The notes beneath the pieces are model-generated. The model worked only from the letters and a program-made list of their open reading frames with translations, was not told where the DNA came from and searched no databases. 64,000 nt of DNA, from NCBI RefSeq assembly GCF_024169925.1, contig NZ_JALJXF010000001.1:4940501-5004500 (forward strand), written 5' to 3'. Of the stretch, positions 1 through 10,545 are shown one piece after another (within the stretch, counting starts at the first letter, position 1; each line of letters begins with the position of its first letter). The position numbers and the translations under genes are program-made. The DNA is from Methylorubrum extorquens (GTDB lineage Bacteria; Pseudomonadota; Alphaproteobacteria; Rhizobiales; Beijerinckiaceae).

Positions 1-1052
1 GGGGTACCGAGAAGCTGATCGAGCACAAGACCTACCTCCAGGCGACGCCCTATTTCGACCGGCTCGACTACGTCGCGCCGATGAATCAGGAGCATGCCTT
101 CTGCCTCGCGATCGAGCGCCTCGCGGGCATCGAGGTGCCGCGCCGGGCCCAGCTCATCCGCACCCTGTTCTGCGAGATCGGGCGGCTGCTCTCCCACCTC
201 CTCAACGTCACCACGCAGGCGATGGACGTCGGCGCGCTGACGCCGCCCCTGTGGGGCTTCGAGGAGCGCGAGAAGCTGATGATCTTCTACGAGCGCGCAT
301 CGGGCGCTCGGCTCCACGCCAACTATTTCCGCCCCGGCGGCGTCCACCAGGACCTGCCGCCCGCGCTGATCGACGACATCGACGCGTTCTGCGATCCGTT
401 CCTGAAGGTGGTCGACGACCTCGACAACCTCGTCATGGCCAACCGCATCTTCAAGCAGCGCAACGTCGACATCGGGATCGTCTCGGTGGACGAGGCCATG
501 GCCTGGGGCTTCTCCGGCGTGATGGTGCGCGGCTCGGGCATCCCGTGGGATCTGCGCAAGTCGCAGCCCTACGAACTCTACGAGGAGATGGAGTTCGACA
601 TCCCCGTGGGGAAGAACGGCGACACCTACGACCGTCAGGTGATCCGCATGGAAGAGATGCGGGAATCCGTGAAGATCATGCGGCAATGCGTGGCCAAGCT
701 GCGCGAGCCCGCCGGCCAAGGCCCGATCGCCTCGATCGACGGCAAGTTCGCGCCGCCGCCGCGCCGGGAGATGAAGCGCTCGATGGAAGCGCTCATCCAC
801 CACTTCAAGCTCTACACCGAGGGCTTCCACGTGCCCGAGGGCGAGGTCTACGCCGCGGTCGAAGCGCCCAAGGGCGAGTTCGGCGTCTACCTCGTCTCCG
901 ACGGCACCAACAAACCCTACCGCTGCAAGATCCGCGCTCCGGGCTTCGCCCATCTTCAAGCGATGGATTGGATGTGCCGCGGCCACCTGCTCGCCGACGT
1001 GTCCTGCGTGCTCGGCACGCTCGACATCGTGTTCGGCGAAGTGGACCGCTGA
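1..1052 (+). CDS. nuoD: NADH-quinone oxidoreductase subunit D, 3' part
   Basis: This is the C-terminal part (about 350 residues) of NuoD, the 49-kDa-type subunit of proton-pumping NADH:quinone oxidoreductase (complex I). With NuoB it forms the quinone-binding cavity where the peripheral arm meets the membrane. The frame is open from base 3, so the start codon lies outside the window. The first visible residues are [13 protein letters not shown], followed by the conserved [18 protein letters not shown] segment. Further hallmarks are [25 protein letters not shown] and the C-terminal [13 protein letters not shown] ending. The first ATG in frame, at 81, is internal to the domain and is not the start. 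Only 18 bases separate its stop from nuoE, as expected inside the nuo operon. Confidence 0.97.
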   Translation, partial: GTEKLIEHKTYLQATPYFDRLDYVAPMNQEHAFCLAIERLAGIEVPRRAQLIRTLFCEIGRLLSHLLNVTTQAMDVGALTPPLWGFEEREKLMIFYERASGARLHANYFRPGGVHQDLPPALIDDIDAFCDPFLKVVDDLDNLVMANRIFKQRNVDIGIVSVDEAMAWGFSGVMVRGSGIPWDLRKSQPYELYEEMEFDIPVGKNGDTYDRQVIRMEEMRESVKIMRQCVAKLREPAGQGPIASIDGKFAPPPRREMKRSMEALIHHFKLYTEGFHVPEGEVYAAVEAPKGEFGVYLVSDGTNKPYRCKIRAPGFAHLQAMDWMCRGHLLADVSCVLGTLDIVFGEVDR

Positions 1053-1070
1053 GGAGACGGGTCGAACGTC

Positions 1071-2303
1071 ATGGCCAACCGCAGGCTAGCCCCCGCCGCC
1101 GAGCAGCCCCAGGACTTCGCGTTCACGTCCGAGAACGCTGACTGGGCTCGCGGCCAGATCGCGAAATATCCGGAGGGCCGGCAGGCCTCGGCCGTCATCC
1201 CGCTGCTGTGGAAGGCACAGGAGCAGAATGGAGGCTGGCTGCCTCGAGCCGCGATCGAGGCGGTCGCCGACGAACTCGGCATGCCGCATATCCGCGTGCT
1301 GGAGGTCGCGACCTTCTACACGATGTTCGCTCTGGAGCCGGTCGGCCGGTTCTGGATCCAGCTCTGCGGCACCGTGCCCTGCGATTGCTGCGGAGCAAAG
1401 GAACTGAAGGCGGCGCTCCACGAGCGCCTCGGCCCCGCCGGACACGTCTCGGCGGACGGCAACTTCTCCTGGCTCGAAGTGGAATGCCTTGGCGCCTGCT
1501 GCAACGCGCCGATGGTCCAGATCAATCAAGACTACTACGAGGACCTCAACCCTGAGAGCCTCAACAAGCTCATGGACGATCTTGCCGCCGGCCGCCCCGT
1601 GAAGGTCGGTTCGCAGATCGGCCGGGTCTCCTCGGAGCCAAAGGATGCGGTCAACACCCTGACCGACGAGAGCCTGTTCGACGGCTCCCGCGTCGGCGCG
1701 TGGCGCAAGCGCTTCGAGCAGACCGAGGGCGCCGCCGAGGAAGGCGTGAAGAAGGACGAGGCCGCCTCGACCGAAGCCCGCGTCAAGAACGAGACCAAGC
1801 CTGCCCATCCCTCCTCCGGGCGCGCCAACGAGACGAACGCCGTCGATGCGCCCGCCGAGCGGGCGAGCGCCGGCGAAGTGCCTGTGAAGGCCGAGGATCG
1901 GGACGACGCGCGCGACGCGAAGGCGCCGCCCGCCCAAGATCCGGCCGTCGAGGAAGACGAGATCCTGCGCACGGAGCCGCCGCAGCATCCAGCAACCGTC
2001 GGTGCTGGCGACGACGTGCCCGAGGGCGAGAACCCGGAGGCTCGCGCCGATGCTGCGGGCACACGGCCGAAAGGGCTCGACGCCCCCCGCGACGACCGTC
2101 CGGACGACCTGACCAAGATCAAGGGCGTCGGCCCGATCAACCAGCGCCGTCTCAACGATCTCGGCATCTGGCACTACGATCAGGTCGCCGCGTGGTCGCC
2201 GCCGGAGGTCGCCTGGGTGAGCGCTTACCTCGCCTTCCCGGGCCGGATCGACCGGGAGAACTGGGTCGGACAGGCGTCCGACCTCGCCGGCAGCAGGGGC
2301 TGA
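1071..2303 (+). CDS. nuoE: NADH-quinone oxidoreductase subunit E with long C-terminal extension
   Basis: This is the 24-kDa-type subunit of the complex I NADH dehydrogenase module. It carries the [2Fe-2S] cluster N1a. Four ligand cysteines are visible in the thioredoxin-like fold: C99-x4-C104 (CGTVPC) and C139-x3-C143 (CLGAC). The protein has 410 residues, whereas the typical subunit has about 160-240. After about residue 220 it continues into a highly charged, alanine/glutamate-rich linker (about 220-345). It ends in a compact domain (about 345-405) with [11 protein letters not shown], a helix-hairpin-helix-like turn, followed by [14 protein letters not shown]. Similar tails occur on other alphaproteobacterial NuoE and related proteins from general knowledge; their role is not established. 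The ATG at 1071 follows GAGGAGACGG, a plausible ribosome-binding site. It lies 10 bases before nuoF. Confidence 0.96.
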   Translation: MANRRLAPAAEQPQDFAFTSENADWARGQIAKYPEGRQASAVIPLLWKAQEQNGGWLPRAAIEAVADELGMPHIRVLEVATFYTMFALEPVGRFWIQLCGTVPCDCCGAKELKAALHERLGPAGHVSADGNFSWLEVECLGACCNAPMVQINQDYYEDLNPESLNKLMDDLAAGRPVKVGSQIGRVSSEPKDAVNTLTDESLFDGSRVGAWRKRFEQTEGAAEEGVKKDEAASTEARVKNETKPAHPSSGRANETNAVDAPAERASAGEVPVKAEDRDDARDAKAPPAQDPAVEEDEILRTEPPQHPATVGAGDDVPEGENPEARADAAGTRPKGLDAPRDDRPDDLTKIKGVGPINQRRLNDLGIWHYDQVAAWSPPEVAWVSAYLAFPGRIDRENWVGQASDLAGSRG

Positions 2304-2313
2304 GGAGCGGATC

Positions 2314-3615
2314 ATGCTCGCCGATCAGGATCGCATCTTCACCAATCTCTACGGCCTGCACTCGCCGGGGCTCGACGCCGCGAAGAAGCGCGGCGCGTGG
2401 GACGGCACCAAATTCCTGCTCGACATGGGCCGGGACTGGATCATCGACGAGATGAAGGGCTCCGGCCTGCGCGGCCGCGGCGGCGCCGGCTTCCCGACCG
2501 GCCTCAAATGGTCGTTCATGCCCAAGAAGTCCGACGGGCGCCCGCACTACCTCGTCGTCAACGCCGACGAATCGGAGCCGGGCACCTGCAAGGACCGGGA
2601 GATCATGCGGCACGATCCGCATCTCCTGATCGAGGGCTGCATGCTGGCGTCCTTCGCCATGGGCGCGCATGCCTGCTACATCTACATCCGCGGCGAGTAC
2701 GTAGCGGAGAAGTTCGCGCTCCAGCGCGCGGTGGACGAGGCTTACGAGGCGCGCCTCGTCGGTCCCTCGAACGTCCACGACTACCCGTTCGACATCTACG
2801 TCCACCACGGCGCCGGTGCTTACATCTGCGGCGAGGAGACGGCGCTCATCGAGAGCCTCGAAGGCAAGAAGGGGATGCCGCGGCTGAAGCCGCCATTCCC
2901 GGCCAATATGGGTCTCTATGGCTGCCCCACGACCGTCAACAACGTCGAGTCGATCGCGGTGGCCGGCACGATCCTGCGCCGCGGCGGCGCGTGGTTCGCG
3001 GGGCTGGGCGGCAAGAACAACACCGGCACCAAGCTGTTCTGCGTGTCGGGTCACGTCAACAAGCCCTGCAACGTCGAGGAAGAGCTCGGCATCACCTTCC
3101 GCGAGCTGATCGACAAGCATTGCGGCGGCATGCGCGGCGGCTGGGACAACCTGCTCTGCTCGATCCCCGGCGGCTCCTCGGTGCCGCTGGTGCCGGCCGA
3201 GCAGATCATCGACGCCAAGATGGACTTCGACACCCTGCGCAACCTCGGCTCGGGCCTGGGCACCGCGGCGGTGATCGTGCTCGACAAATCGACTGACATC
3301 GTCGGCGCGATCGCCCGCATCTCGTACTTCTACAAGCACGAGAGCTGCGGCCAGTGCACGCCCTGCCGCGAGGGCACCGGCTGGATGTGGCGCGTGCTCA
3401 CCCGCATGGCCGCCGGCCGCGCGCAGAAGCGCGAAATCGACATGCTCCTGGAAGTCACCAAGCAGGTCGAGGGCCACACGATCTGCGCGCTGGGCGATGC
3501 CGCGGCATGGCCGATCCAGGGCCTGATCCGGCACTTCCGGCCCGAGATCGAGAAGCGGATCGACCAGTACAGCGCCAACCCGCACATGGATGCGGTGCCG
3601 ATGGCGGCGGAGTGA
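2314..3615 (+). CDS. nuoF: NADH-quinone oxidoreductase subunit F
   Basis: This is the 51-kDa-type subunit that binds NADH and FMN and passes electrons to the 4Fe-4S cluster N3. It is the electron entry point of complex I on the cytoplasmic side. At 433 residues it has the family length. The glycine-rich [13 protein letters not shown] motif near residues 48-63 contributes to the FMN/NADH site. Cluster ligands are C345-x2-C348-x2-C351 (SCGQCTPC) and C391 in TICALGDAA. The ATG at 2314 is preceded by GAGGAGCGG. It sits in operon order between nuoE and nuoG, with nothing unusual in sequence or length. Confidence 0.98.
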   Translation: MLADQDRIFTNLYGLHSPGLDAAKKRGAWDGTKFLLDMGRDWIIDEMKGSGLRGRGGAGFPTGLKWSFMPKKSDGRPHYLVVNADESEPGTCKDREIMRHDPHLLIEGCMLASFAMGAHACYIYIRGEYVAEKFALQRAVDEAYEARLVGPSNVHDYPFDIYVHHGAGAYICGEETALIESLEGKKGMPRLKPPFPANMGLYGCPTTVNNVESIAVAGTILRRGGAWFAGLGGKNNTGTKLFCVSGHVNKPCNVEEELGITFRELIDKHCGGMRGGWDNLLCSIPGGSSVPLVPAEQIIDAKMDFDTLRNLGSGLGTAAVIVLDKSTDIVGAIARISYFYKHESCGQCTPCREGTGWMWRVLTRMAAGRAQKREIDMLLEVTKQVEGHTICALGDAAAWPIQGLIRHFRPEIEKRIDQYSANPHMDAVPMAAE

Positions 3616-3649
3616 GTGCCGCCCCGATGCTCACCTTCGAGATGACCCG

Positions 3650-5716
3650 ATGACCAAAATCCTCATCGACGGCACCGAGGTCGATGTTCCGGCCGACTAC
3701 ACCTTGCTGCAGGCCTGCGAGATCGCGGGCGCGGAGATCCCGCGCTTCTGCTTTCACGAGCGGCTGTCGATCGCCGGCAATTGCCGCATGTGCCTCGTCG
3801 AGCTGAAGGGCGCGCCCAAACCCGTGGCGTCGTGCGCCTACGCGGTGAAGGATTGCCGGCCGGGACCGAACGGCGAGCCGCCGGAGGTTCTCACCCGCTC
3901 GGGCACGACGAAGAAGGCGCGTGAGGGGGTGATGGAGTTCCTCCTCATCAACCACCCGCTTGATTGCCCGATCTGCGACCAGGGCGGCCATTGCGACCTG
4001 CAGGACCAGGCGATGGCCTACGGCGTCGACTCGACCCGCTACAGCGAGAACAAGCGGGCGGTCGAGGAAAAGTACATCGGCCCACTGGTGCGCACGGCGA
4101 TGAACCGCTGCATCCACTGCACCCGATGCGTCCGCTTCCTCGCGGAAGTGGCCGGCGTGCCGGATCTCGGCGCCATCGGCCGCGGCGAGGACATGGAAAT
4201 CACGAGCTACCTCGAAGAGGCGATGGGCTCGGAGCTTCAGGGCAACGTCGCCGATCTCTGCCCCGTTGGCGCGCTGGTGCACAAGCCGCAGAGCTACAAC
4301 GTGCGCCCGTGGGAGCTGCACAAGACCGAGTCCGTCGACGTGATGGATGCGGTCGGCTCGGCGATCCGCATCGACGCCCGCGGCCGCGAGGTGATGCAGA
4401 TCGAGCCGCGCATCAGCGAGGAGATCAACGAGGAGTGGATCTCCGACAAGACCCGTCACGTGGTCGATGGCCTGCGCCTCCAGCGCCTCGACCGCCCGTT
4501 CCTTCGTGAGAACGGCCGCCTGCGCCCCGCCTCCTGGGGGGAAGCGTTCTCGGCGATCGCCGCCAAGGTGAAGGGAGCCAATCCCAAACGCGTCGGCGCG
4601 CTCGTCGGCGATCTCGCGGGCGCGGAGGAGATCTTCGCGCTCAAGGCGCTGATGGGCTCGCTCGGCGTCACCAACCTCGACGCCCGCCAGACCGGCGAGG
4701 CGATCGATCCCGCCTGGGGCCGGGCCGCCTATACGCTCGGTGCGACCATCCCCGGCATCGAGCAGGCGGACGCGATCCTCATCGTCGGCGCCAACCCGCG
4801 CACCGAGGCGTCGCTGCTCAACGTGCGCATCCGCAAGCGCTGGCGCATGGCCCCGGTCTCGATCGGGCTGATCCTCGACGAGCAGCCGGACCTGACCTAC
4901 CCCTACACCTATCTCGGCGCCGGCACCGACACGCTCGGCTCCATCGCCAAAGGCGAGCACAGCTTCCTCGACGTTCTGAAGAAGGCCGAGCGTCCGCTCG
5001 TCATCGTCGGCGAGGGCGGCCTCGGTTCGCTCGCCGCCGCCGCGGCGCTGGCCAAGGATGTCGGTGCGGTGACCGACGGCTGGAACGGCTTCGGCGTGCT
5101 CAATACGGCGGCCGCCCGCGTCGGGGCCCTCGATCTCGGCTTCGTGCCGGGGGAGGGGGGGCTGTCCTTCTCGCAGATGATCGAGCCGGGTGCCCTCGAC
5201 GTCGTGTTCAACCTCTGCGCCGACGAGCGCGTCATCGGGCCGGGCGCCTTCGTGATCTACCAGGGTACCCACGGCGATGCGGGCGCGAGCCGCGCCGACG
5301 TGATCCTGCCGGGCGCCGCCTACACCGAGAAGAGCGCGACCTACGTCAACCTCGAAGGCCGGGTGCAGATGGCCAACCGCGCCGGCTTCCCGCCGGGCGA
5401 TGCCCGCGAGGATTGGGCGATCCTGCGCGCGCTCTCGGACGTGCTCGGCAAGCGCCTGCCCTACGATTCGCTCGTCGCGCTCCGCAAGGCGATGTACGCG
5501 GCCCATCCGCATCTCGCGGCGGTCGGGCAGGTCGAGACCGCCGACGCGGCGGCCACGCTCGATCGGCTTGCCGCGGTTCCGGCCGCGACGGAGAAGGCCA
5601 CCTTCTCCTCGCCGGTCGCCGACTTCTACCTCACCAACCCGATCGCCCGCGCCTCGCGGGTGCTCGCCGAGTGTTCCGGCCTCGCCCGAGGCCGAGCCCT
5701 CGAAGCGGCCGAATAG
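3650..5716 (+). CDS. nuoG: NADH-quinone oxidoreductase subunit G
   Basis: This is the 75-kDa-type subunit of the complex I peripheral arm (688 residues). It relays electrons through several iron-sulfur clusters. An N-terminal ferredoxin-like [2Fe-2S] site is visible (C34, C45, C48, C62), then the His/Cys N5 site (H102, C106, C109, C115), then the N4 site (C154, C157, C160, C204). The remaining residues form the degenerate molybdopterin-oxidoreductase-like domain. An in-frame upstream ATG at 3590 would place the start inside nuoF. The ATG at 3650 gives the conserved MTKILIDG start and is preferred. The gene follows nuoF by 34 bases and precedes nuoH by 13. Confidence 0.97.
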   Translation: MTKILIDGTEVDVPADYTLLQACEIAGAEIPRFCFHERLSIAGNCRMCLVELKGAPKPVASCAYAVKDCRPGPNGEPPEVLTRSGTTKKAREGVMEFLLINHPLDCPICDQGGHCDLQDQAMAYGVDSTRYSENKRAVEEKYIGPLVRTAMNRCIHCTRCVRFLAEVAGVPDLGAIGRGEDMEITSYLEEAMGSELQGNVADLCPVGALVHKPQSYNVRPWELHKTESVDVMDAVGSAIRIDARGREVMQIEPRISEEINEEWISDKTRHVVDGLRLQRLDRPFLRENGRLRPASWGEAFSAIAAKVKGANPKRVGALVGDLAGAEEIFALKALMGSLGVTNLDARQTGEAIDPAWGRAAYTLGATIPGIEQADAILIVGANPRTEASLLNVRIRKRWRMAPVSIGLILDEQPDLTYPYTYLGAGTDTLGSIAKGEHSFLDVLKKAERPLVIVGEGGLGSLAAAAALAKDVGAVTDGWNGFGVLNTAAARVGALDLGFVPGEGGLSFSQMIEPGALDVVFNLCADERVIGPGAFVIYQGTHGDAGASRADVILPGAAYTEKSATYVNLEGRVQMANRAGFPPGDAREDWAILRALSDVLGKRLPYDSLVALRKAMYAAHPHLAAVGQVETADAAATLDRLAAVPAATEKATFSSPVADFYLTNPIARASRVLAECSGLARGRALEAAE

Positions 5717-5729
5717 GGGACGCTAACCG

Positions 5730-6752
5730 ATGACCTTCTGGGAAGTGCTCGGCACCGTCCTGCTGATCGCGCTGAAGAGCTTCGTGCTCCTCGCCGCGCT
5801 CCTCGTCTTCATCGCCTACGCGCTGCTGGCCGACCGCAAGATCTGGGCGGCGGTGCAGTTGCGCCGCGGCCCGAACGTGGTCGGGCCCTGGGGCCTGTTC
5901 CAGTCCTTCGCCGACCTGCTGAAGTTCGTGCTGAAGGAGCCGGTGATCCCGGCGGGCGCCAATAAGGCGATCTTCCTGCTGGCGCCGCTGGTCTTCGCGA
6001 TGCTGGCGCTGGCGTCCTGGGCGGTGATCCCGCTCGCCGACGGCTGGGCGATCGCCGACATCAATGTCGGCATCACCTACATCTTCGCGATCTCCTCGCT
6101 CGGCGTCTACGGCGTCATCATGGGCGGCTGGGCCTCGAACTCGAAATACGCCTTCCTCGGCGCGCTTCGCTCGGCGGCGCAGATGATCTCCTACGAGGTC
6201 TCGCTCGGCTTCGTCATCATCTGCGTGCTGCTGTGCGCCGGCTCGCTCAACCTCTCGCGCATCGTCATGGCGCAGGACACCGCGCTCGGCCTGTTCGGCT
6301 GGTATTGGCTCTGGCTGTTCCCGATGTTCGGCGTGTTCTTCGTCTCGGCCCTGGCCGAGACCAACCGCCCGCCCTTCGACCTGCCGGAGGCCGAGTCGGA
6401 GCTCGTGGCGGGCTACATGGTCGAGTATTCCTCGACGCCGTACCTGCTGTTCATGCTCGGCGAGTACGTGGCGATCATGACCATGTGCGCGCTCGGCACG
6501 GTCCTCTTCCTCGGCGGCTGGCTCTCGCCGATCCCGTTCGTGCCCTTCACCTGGGTGCCCGGCGTGATCTGGTTCGCGCTGAAAGCGAGCTTCCTGTTCT
6601 TCATGATCGCCATGGTGAAGGCCATGGTGCCCCGCTACCGCTACGACCAGCTCATGCGGCTCGGCTGGAAGGTCTTCCTTCCGCTCTCGCTGATCTCGGT
6701 CATCGTCGTCGCCTTCGTCCTCAAGCTCACCGGCCTCGCGCCGGGCGCCTGA
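5730..6752 (+). CDS. nuoH: NADH-quinone oxidoreductase subunit H
   Basis: This is the membrane subunit at the junction of the two complex I arms. It forms much of the quinone access channel. The protein has 340 residues and about eight hydrophobic helices. The conserved loops [20 protein letters not shown] and [20 protein letters not shown] are both present; the second contains the acidic residues linked to quinone reduction coupling. The ATG at 5730 follows AGGGGACG. The gene sits between nuoG and nuoI as in other alphaproteobacterial nuo operons. Confidence 0.98.
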   Translation: MTFWEVLGTVLLIALKSFVLLAALLVFIAYALLADRKIWAAVQLRRGPNVVGPWGLFQSFADLLKFVLKEPVIPAGANKAIFLLAPLVFAMLALASWAVIPLADGWAIADINVGITYIFAISSLGVYGVIMGGWASNSKYAFLGALRSAAQMISYEVSLGFVIICVLLCAGSLNLSRIVMAQDTALGLFGWYWLWLFPMFGVFFVSALAETNRPPFDLPEAESELVAGYMVEYSSTPYLLFMLGEYVAIMTMCALGTVLFLGGWLSPIPFVPFTWVPGVIWFALKASFLFFMIAMVKAMVPRYRYDQLMRLGWKVFLPLSLISVIVVAFVLKLTGLAPGA

Positions 6753-6777
6753 ACCCAACGGAATTGGAGATCGCGCC

Positions 6778-7266
6778 GTGAAGCTCGATCAGGTCGCCAG
6801 AAGCCTTCTCCTGAAGGAGTTCGTATCGGGGTTCTTCCTCGCCATGAAATACTTCTTCAAGCCGAAGGCTACGATCAACTACCCCTTCGAGATGGGCCAT
6901 CGCGGGCCGCGGTTCCGCGGTGAGCACGCCCTGCGCCGTTACCCCAACGGCGAGGAGCGCTGCATTGCCTGCAAGCTTTGCGAGGCGATCTGCCCGGCTC
7001 AGGCCATCACCATCGAGGCGGGGCCCCGCCGCAACGATGGCACGCGGCGCACGACGCGCTACGACATCGACATGGTGAAGTGCATCTATTGCGGCATGTG
7101 CCAGGAGGCCTGCCCGGTCGATGCCATCGTCGAGGGTCCGAATTTCGAGTTCTCGGTCGAGACCCGCGAGGAGCTGCTCTACGACAAGCAGAAGCTGCTT
7201 GAGAACGGCGATCGCTGGGAACGCGAGATCGCCCGCAACATCGCGGTCGATGCGCCGTACCGCTAG
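6778..7266 (+). CDS. nuoI: NADH-quinone oxidoreductase subunit I
   Basis: This is the TYKY-type subunit carrying two [4Fe-4S] clusters (N6a and N6b) that feed electrons to NuoB. Both ferredoxin motifs are intact in the 162-residue protein: C62-x2-C65-x2-C68-x3-C72 ([11 protein letters not shown]) and C102-x2-C105-x2-C108-x3-C112 ([11 protein letters not shown]). Translation most likely begins at the GTG at 6778, which follows GGAATTGGAGA and gives the family-typical [15 protein letters not shown] start. It is followed by an unusually long 209-base gap before nuoJ that contains a dispersed hairpin repeat. Confidence 0.97.
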   Translation: MKLDQVARSLLLKEFVSGFFLAMKYFFKPKATINYPFEMGHRGPRFRGEHALRRYPNGEERCIACKLCEAICPAQAITIEAGPRRNDGTRRTTRYDIDMVKCIYCGMCQEACPVDAIVEGPNFEFSVETREELLYDKQKLLENGDRWEREIARNIAVDAPYR

Positions 7267-7310
7267 TTCGGCCGCCGGCATCGGTTGTGCGTCGCACAGC
7301 CCAGTTCTAT

Positions 7311-7397
7311 AGAGCATCGTCCCGAACGGCGGCTTCCGGCCTTCGGAAAAAGACGATGCGGAAACAGGAACCTAGCGCCTCGCTGTCGATGCGCTAG
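7311..7397. repeat. two-part dispersed hairpin repeat between nuoI and nuoJ
   Basis: The first part (7311-7359) starts AGAGCATCGTCCCGAA and ends AAAGACGATGC, so its ends can pair. It matches, in opposite orientation, the copy at 28232-28280 and the shorter copy at 22838-22878. The second part (7372-7397) is a separate hairpin with arms CTAGCGC and GCGCTAG. A related first part occurs in many Hyphomicrobiales genomes, from general knowledge. Here it splits the nuo operon between two otherwise closely spaced genes. Confidence 0.7.
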
Positions 7398-7475
7398 ACC
7401 GGCCGCCGAATGCGGCCGAGGGTCCACCGAGGCAGAAGGGAGCCGCTCGCTTGGGCGGCCGATGCTGAAAATCGC

Positions 7476-8096
7476 ATGACCGCAGCCGCCGCCTTCTTCT
7501 ATCTCTTCGCGGGCTTCGCCGTGGCCTCGGGCTTCATGGTGATCGCTGCCAGGAACCCCGTCACCTCGGTGCTGTTCCTGATCCTCGCCTTCGTGAACGC
7601 CGCCGGGCTGTTCGTGCTGATGGGCGCCGAGTTCCTGGCGATGATCCTCGTCGTCGTCTATGTCGGCGCCGTCGCGGTGCTGTTCCTCTTCGTCGTGATG
7701 ATGCTCGACGTGGACTTCGCCGCCCTCCGCCAGGGCTTCCAGCGCTACCTGCCCATCGGCGGCCTGATCGGCGCGATCTTCCTGATCGAACTCGTGCTGG
7801 TCGTCGGTACCTGGACCATCGATCCGGGCCTCGTGCAGGCGCCGCTGGGACGTGCTGCCCACGGCGAGACCGCCACCAACACCGAGGCGCTCGGCCGGGT
7901 GCTCTACACGGACTATGTCTACGCCTTCCAAATCGCCGGCCTGATCCTGCTGGTGGCGATGATCGGCGCCATCGTGCTGACCCTGCGTGAGCGCACCGGC
8001 GTCAAGCGTCAGAACATCGCCGTGCAGAACGCCCGCACGCAGGGCATGGCGGTCGATACCATCAAGGTGCCCTCGCGGCAGGGCGTGGAGGTCTGA
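7476..8096 (+). CDS. nuoJ: NADH-quinone oxidoreductase subunit J
   Basis: This is a membrane subunit of complex I with five predicted helices, next to NuoK and NuoA and close to the quinone-to-pump coupling region. The start at 7476 ([14 protein letters not shown]) is chosen because the longer in-frame version from 7410 would add a charged, non-membrane leader containing repeat-derived sequence. The protein has 206 residues. The helix-3 stretch [17 protein letters not shown] is typical of the family. The C-terminal soluble tail ([18 protein letters not shown]) is also usual. It ends five bases before nuoK. Confidence 0.96.
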   Translation: MTAAAAFFYLFAGFAVASGFMVIAARNPVTSVLFLILAFVNAAGLFVLMGAEFLAMILVVVYVGAVAVLFLFVVMMLDVDFAALRQGFQRYLPIGGLIGAIFLIELVLVVGTWTIDPGLVQAPLGRAAHGETATNTEALGRVLYTDYVYAFQIAGLILLVAMIGAIVLTLRERTGVKRQNIAVQNARTQGMAVDTIKVPSRQGVEV

Positions 8097-8101
8097 GGCC
8101 G

Positions 8102-8407
8102 ATGATCGGATTGAGCCACTACCTGACGGTTGCCGCGATCCTGTTCACGCTCGGCGTGCTCGGCATCTTCATCAACCGCAAGAACGTCATCGTCATCCTG
8201 ATGTCGGTCGAGCTGATCCTGCTCGCCGTGAACATCAACCTCGTCGCCTTCTCGACCCACCTCAACGACATCACCGGACAGGTCTTCGCCCTGTTCGTGC
8301 TGACGGTCGCCGCGGCCGAGGCTGCGATCGGTCTGGCGATCCTGGTGGTGTTCTTCCGCAACCGCGGCTCCATCGCCGTCGAGGACGTGAGCATGATGAA
8401 GGGCTGA
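8102..8407 (+). CDS. nuoK: NADH-quinone oxidoreductase subunit K
   Basis: This is a small three-helix membrane subunit (101 residues, family length 100-102). It contributes buried glutamates to the proton path of complex I. The two conserved glutamates are visible in [13 protein letters not shown] and in [13 protein letters not shown]. The start ATG at 8102 lies five bases after the nuoJ stop. A 62-base gap separates its stop from nuoL. Confidence 0.97.
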   Translation: MIGLSHYLTVAAILFTLGVLGIFINRKNVIVILMSVELILLAVNINLVAFSTHLNDITGQVFALFVLTVAAAEAAIGLAILVVFFRNRGSIAVEDVSMMKG

Positions 8408-8469
8408 CGCCGCCTCCCTGAAGAGAGCCCCGTCCCCTTCGTCCGCCTGCTGCGAGGCACGACCGACCC

Positions 8470-10545
8470 ATGTATCACGCGATCGTCTTCTTCCCGCTCA
8501 TCGGCGCCCTGATCGCCGGCCTGTTCGGCCGGTTCATCGGCGCGCGGATGAGCGAGCTCGTGACGACGGGCTGCCTCGCCTTCGCGGCGCTGCTCTCCTG
8601 GGGCGCGTTCTTCCTCGTCACCAGTGACGGCCGCGCCGAGACCGTGCCCGTCGCCCAGTGGTTCACCGCCGGCGACCTCACCGTCGATTGGGCCTTCAAG
8701 GTCGACACGCTGACCGCGGTGATGCTGGTGGTCGTGACCTCGGTCTCGACCCTCGTGCACCTCTACTCCATCGGCTACATGCACGAGGATCCGCACAGGC
8801 CGCGCTTCTTCGCCTACCTGTCGCTGTTCACCTTCGCCATGCTGATGCTGGTGACCGCCGACAACCTCGTGCAGATGTTCTTCGGCTGGGAGGGCGTCGG
8901 CCTCGCCTCCTACCTGCTGATCGGCTTCTGGTACGAGAAGCCCTCGGCGAATGCCGCGGCGATGAAGGCCTTCATCGTCAACCGCGTCGGCGATTTCGGC
9001 TTCTCGCTCGGCATCTTCCTCGTCTTCGTCCTGACGGGCTCCGTCGGCTTCGACGCGATCTTCGCCAAGGCCCCGGAGCTGAAGGACGCGACCTTCCACT
9101 TCCTCGGCCACGACTGGCACGCCCTGACGCTCGCCTGCCTGCTCCTGTTCATGGGTGCCATGGGCAAGTCGGCGCAGTTCCTGCTGCACACCTGGCTCCC
9201 CGACGCGATGGAGGGTCCGACCCCGGTCTCGGCGCTCATCCACGCCGCCACCATGGTCACCGCCGGCGTGTTCATGGTCGCGCGCCTGTCGCCGCTGTTC
9301 GAGCTGGCCCCGACCGCGCTCACCGTCGTCACCGTCATCGGTGGCATCACCGCCTTCTTCGCGGCGACCGTCGGCCTCGTGCAGAACGACATCAAGCGGG
9401 TCATCGCCTACTCGACCTGCTCGCAGCTCGGCTACATGTTCGTCGGCCTCGGCGTCGGCGCCTACGCCACCGGCGTGTTTCACCTCTTCACCCACGCCTT
9501 CTTCAAGGCGCTGCTGTTCCTCGGCGCCGGCTCGGTCATCCACGCGATGCACCACGAGCAGGACATGCGGAACATGGGGGGGCTACGCCGCTACATCCCC
9601 TTCACCACGGCGATGATGACGATCGGCACGATCGCGCTGATCGGCTTCCCCTTCACCTCGGGCTACTACTCCAAGGACGCGATCATCGAGGCGGCCTACA
9701 TGTCGGACCGTCCCGGCCACGTGCTGGCGTTCCTCGCCACCGTGATCGCCGCGCTGATGACCTCGTTCTACTCCTGGCGCCTGTTCTTCCTCACCTTCGA
9801 GGGACCGCAGCGCTGGGTCGCGCACGGCGCCCACGGCCACGACGACCATGCCCATCAGGCGGACGGCGCGCTGGGGCACCACGAGGGCGTCGCCCACGAC
9901 GACCACGGCCACGATGTCGAGCCGGCCTCGCACAGCGCGGTCGAGCACCACGACCACGCGCCTCATAAGCCGCACGAGAGCCCGCTCGTGATGACGATCC
10001 CGCTCGCGATCCTGGCCTTCGGCGCGCTGTTCGCCGGCCTGATCTTCAAGGAGCGCTTCATCGGGCACGACATGGACAAGTTCTGGGGCAACGCGCTCCC
10101 ACACGGGTCCGGCAACGACATCATGCACAAGATCCACGATGCGCCGGGCTGGGTCGCCGCCTCGCCCTTCGTGATGCTGGTCGCGGGCTTCCTCTTGGCC
10201 TTCTGGATGTACCTGCGCCGGCCTGATCTTCCGCATCGCCTCGCAGAGTCGCAGCCGATCCTGTACCGCTTCCTGCTCAACAAGTGGTACTTCGACGAGA
10301 TCTACGACCGGATCTTCGTCCGGCCGGCCAAGAACTTCGGCCTGTTCCTCTGGAAGGAGGGTGACGGGCGCGTCATCGACGGCCTCGGCCCCGACGGCAT
10401 CTCGGCCCGGGTGGTGGACATCACCCGCGGCGTGGTCCGCCTCCAGACCGGCTACGTCTACCACTACGCCTTCGTGATGCTCGTCGGGGTTGCCGGCCTG
10501 ATCACGTGGTACCTCGTCTCCGGCGTGCCTGGGGGGACCCACTGA
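8470..10545 (+). CDS. nuoL: NADH-quinone oxidoreductase subunit L with histidine-rich loop
   Basis: This is the distal antiporter-like proton-pumping subunit of complex I, with the long lateral helix (691 residues, about 16 membrane helices). Family signatures include [19 protein letters not shown] and the lysine/histidine-containing segments [19 protein letters not shown] and [15 protein letters not shown] hydrophilic loop at about residues 455-500 is packed with histidine and aspartate (for example HGHDDHAHQ and HDDHGHD), then helix sequence resumes. Loops here vary in the family, and this one looks like a metal-binding His/Asp run. The stop overlaps the nuoM start by one base (TGATG). Confidence 0.97.
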   Translation: MYHAIVFFPLIGALIAGLFGRFIGARMSELVTTGCLAFAALLSWGAFFLVTSDGRAETVPVAQWFTAGDLTVDWAFKVDTLTAVMLVVVTSVSTLVHLYSIGYMHEDPHRPRFFAYLSLFTFAMLMLVTADNLVQMFFGWEGVGLASYLLIGFWYEKPSANAAAMKAFIVNRVGDFGFSLGIFLVFVLTGSVGFDAIFAKAPELKDATFHFLGHDWHALTLACLLLFMGAMGKSAQFLLHTWLPDAMEGPTPVSALIHAATMVTAGVFMVARLSPLFELAPTALTVVTVIGGITAFFAATVGLVQNDIKRVIAYSTCSQLGYMFVGLGVGAYATGVFHLFTHAFFKALLFLGAGSVIHAMHHEQDMRNMGGLRRYIPFTTAMMTIGTIALIGFPFTSGYYSKDAIIEAAYMSDRPGHVLAFLATVIAALMTSFYSWRLFFLTFEGPQRWVAHGAHGHDDHAHQADGALGHHEGVAHDDHGHDVEPASHSAVEHHDHAPHKPHESPLVMTIPLAILAFGALFAGLIFKERFIGHDMDKFWGNALPHGSGNDIMHKIHDAPGWVAASPFVMLVAGFLLAFWMYLRRPDLPHRLAESQPILYRFLLNKWYFDEIYDRIFVRPAKNFGLFLWKEGDGRVIDGLGPDGISARVVDITRGVVRLQTGYVYHYAFVMLVGVAGLITWYLVSGVPGGTH

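Noticed and set aside
3455..5512. Open frame of 685 codons on the minus strand opposite nuoF/nuoG
   Set aside because: It is a GC-rich antisense shadow of clear nuo genes, with low-complexity Arg/Ala/Gly composition and no domain sequence.
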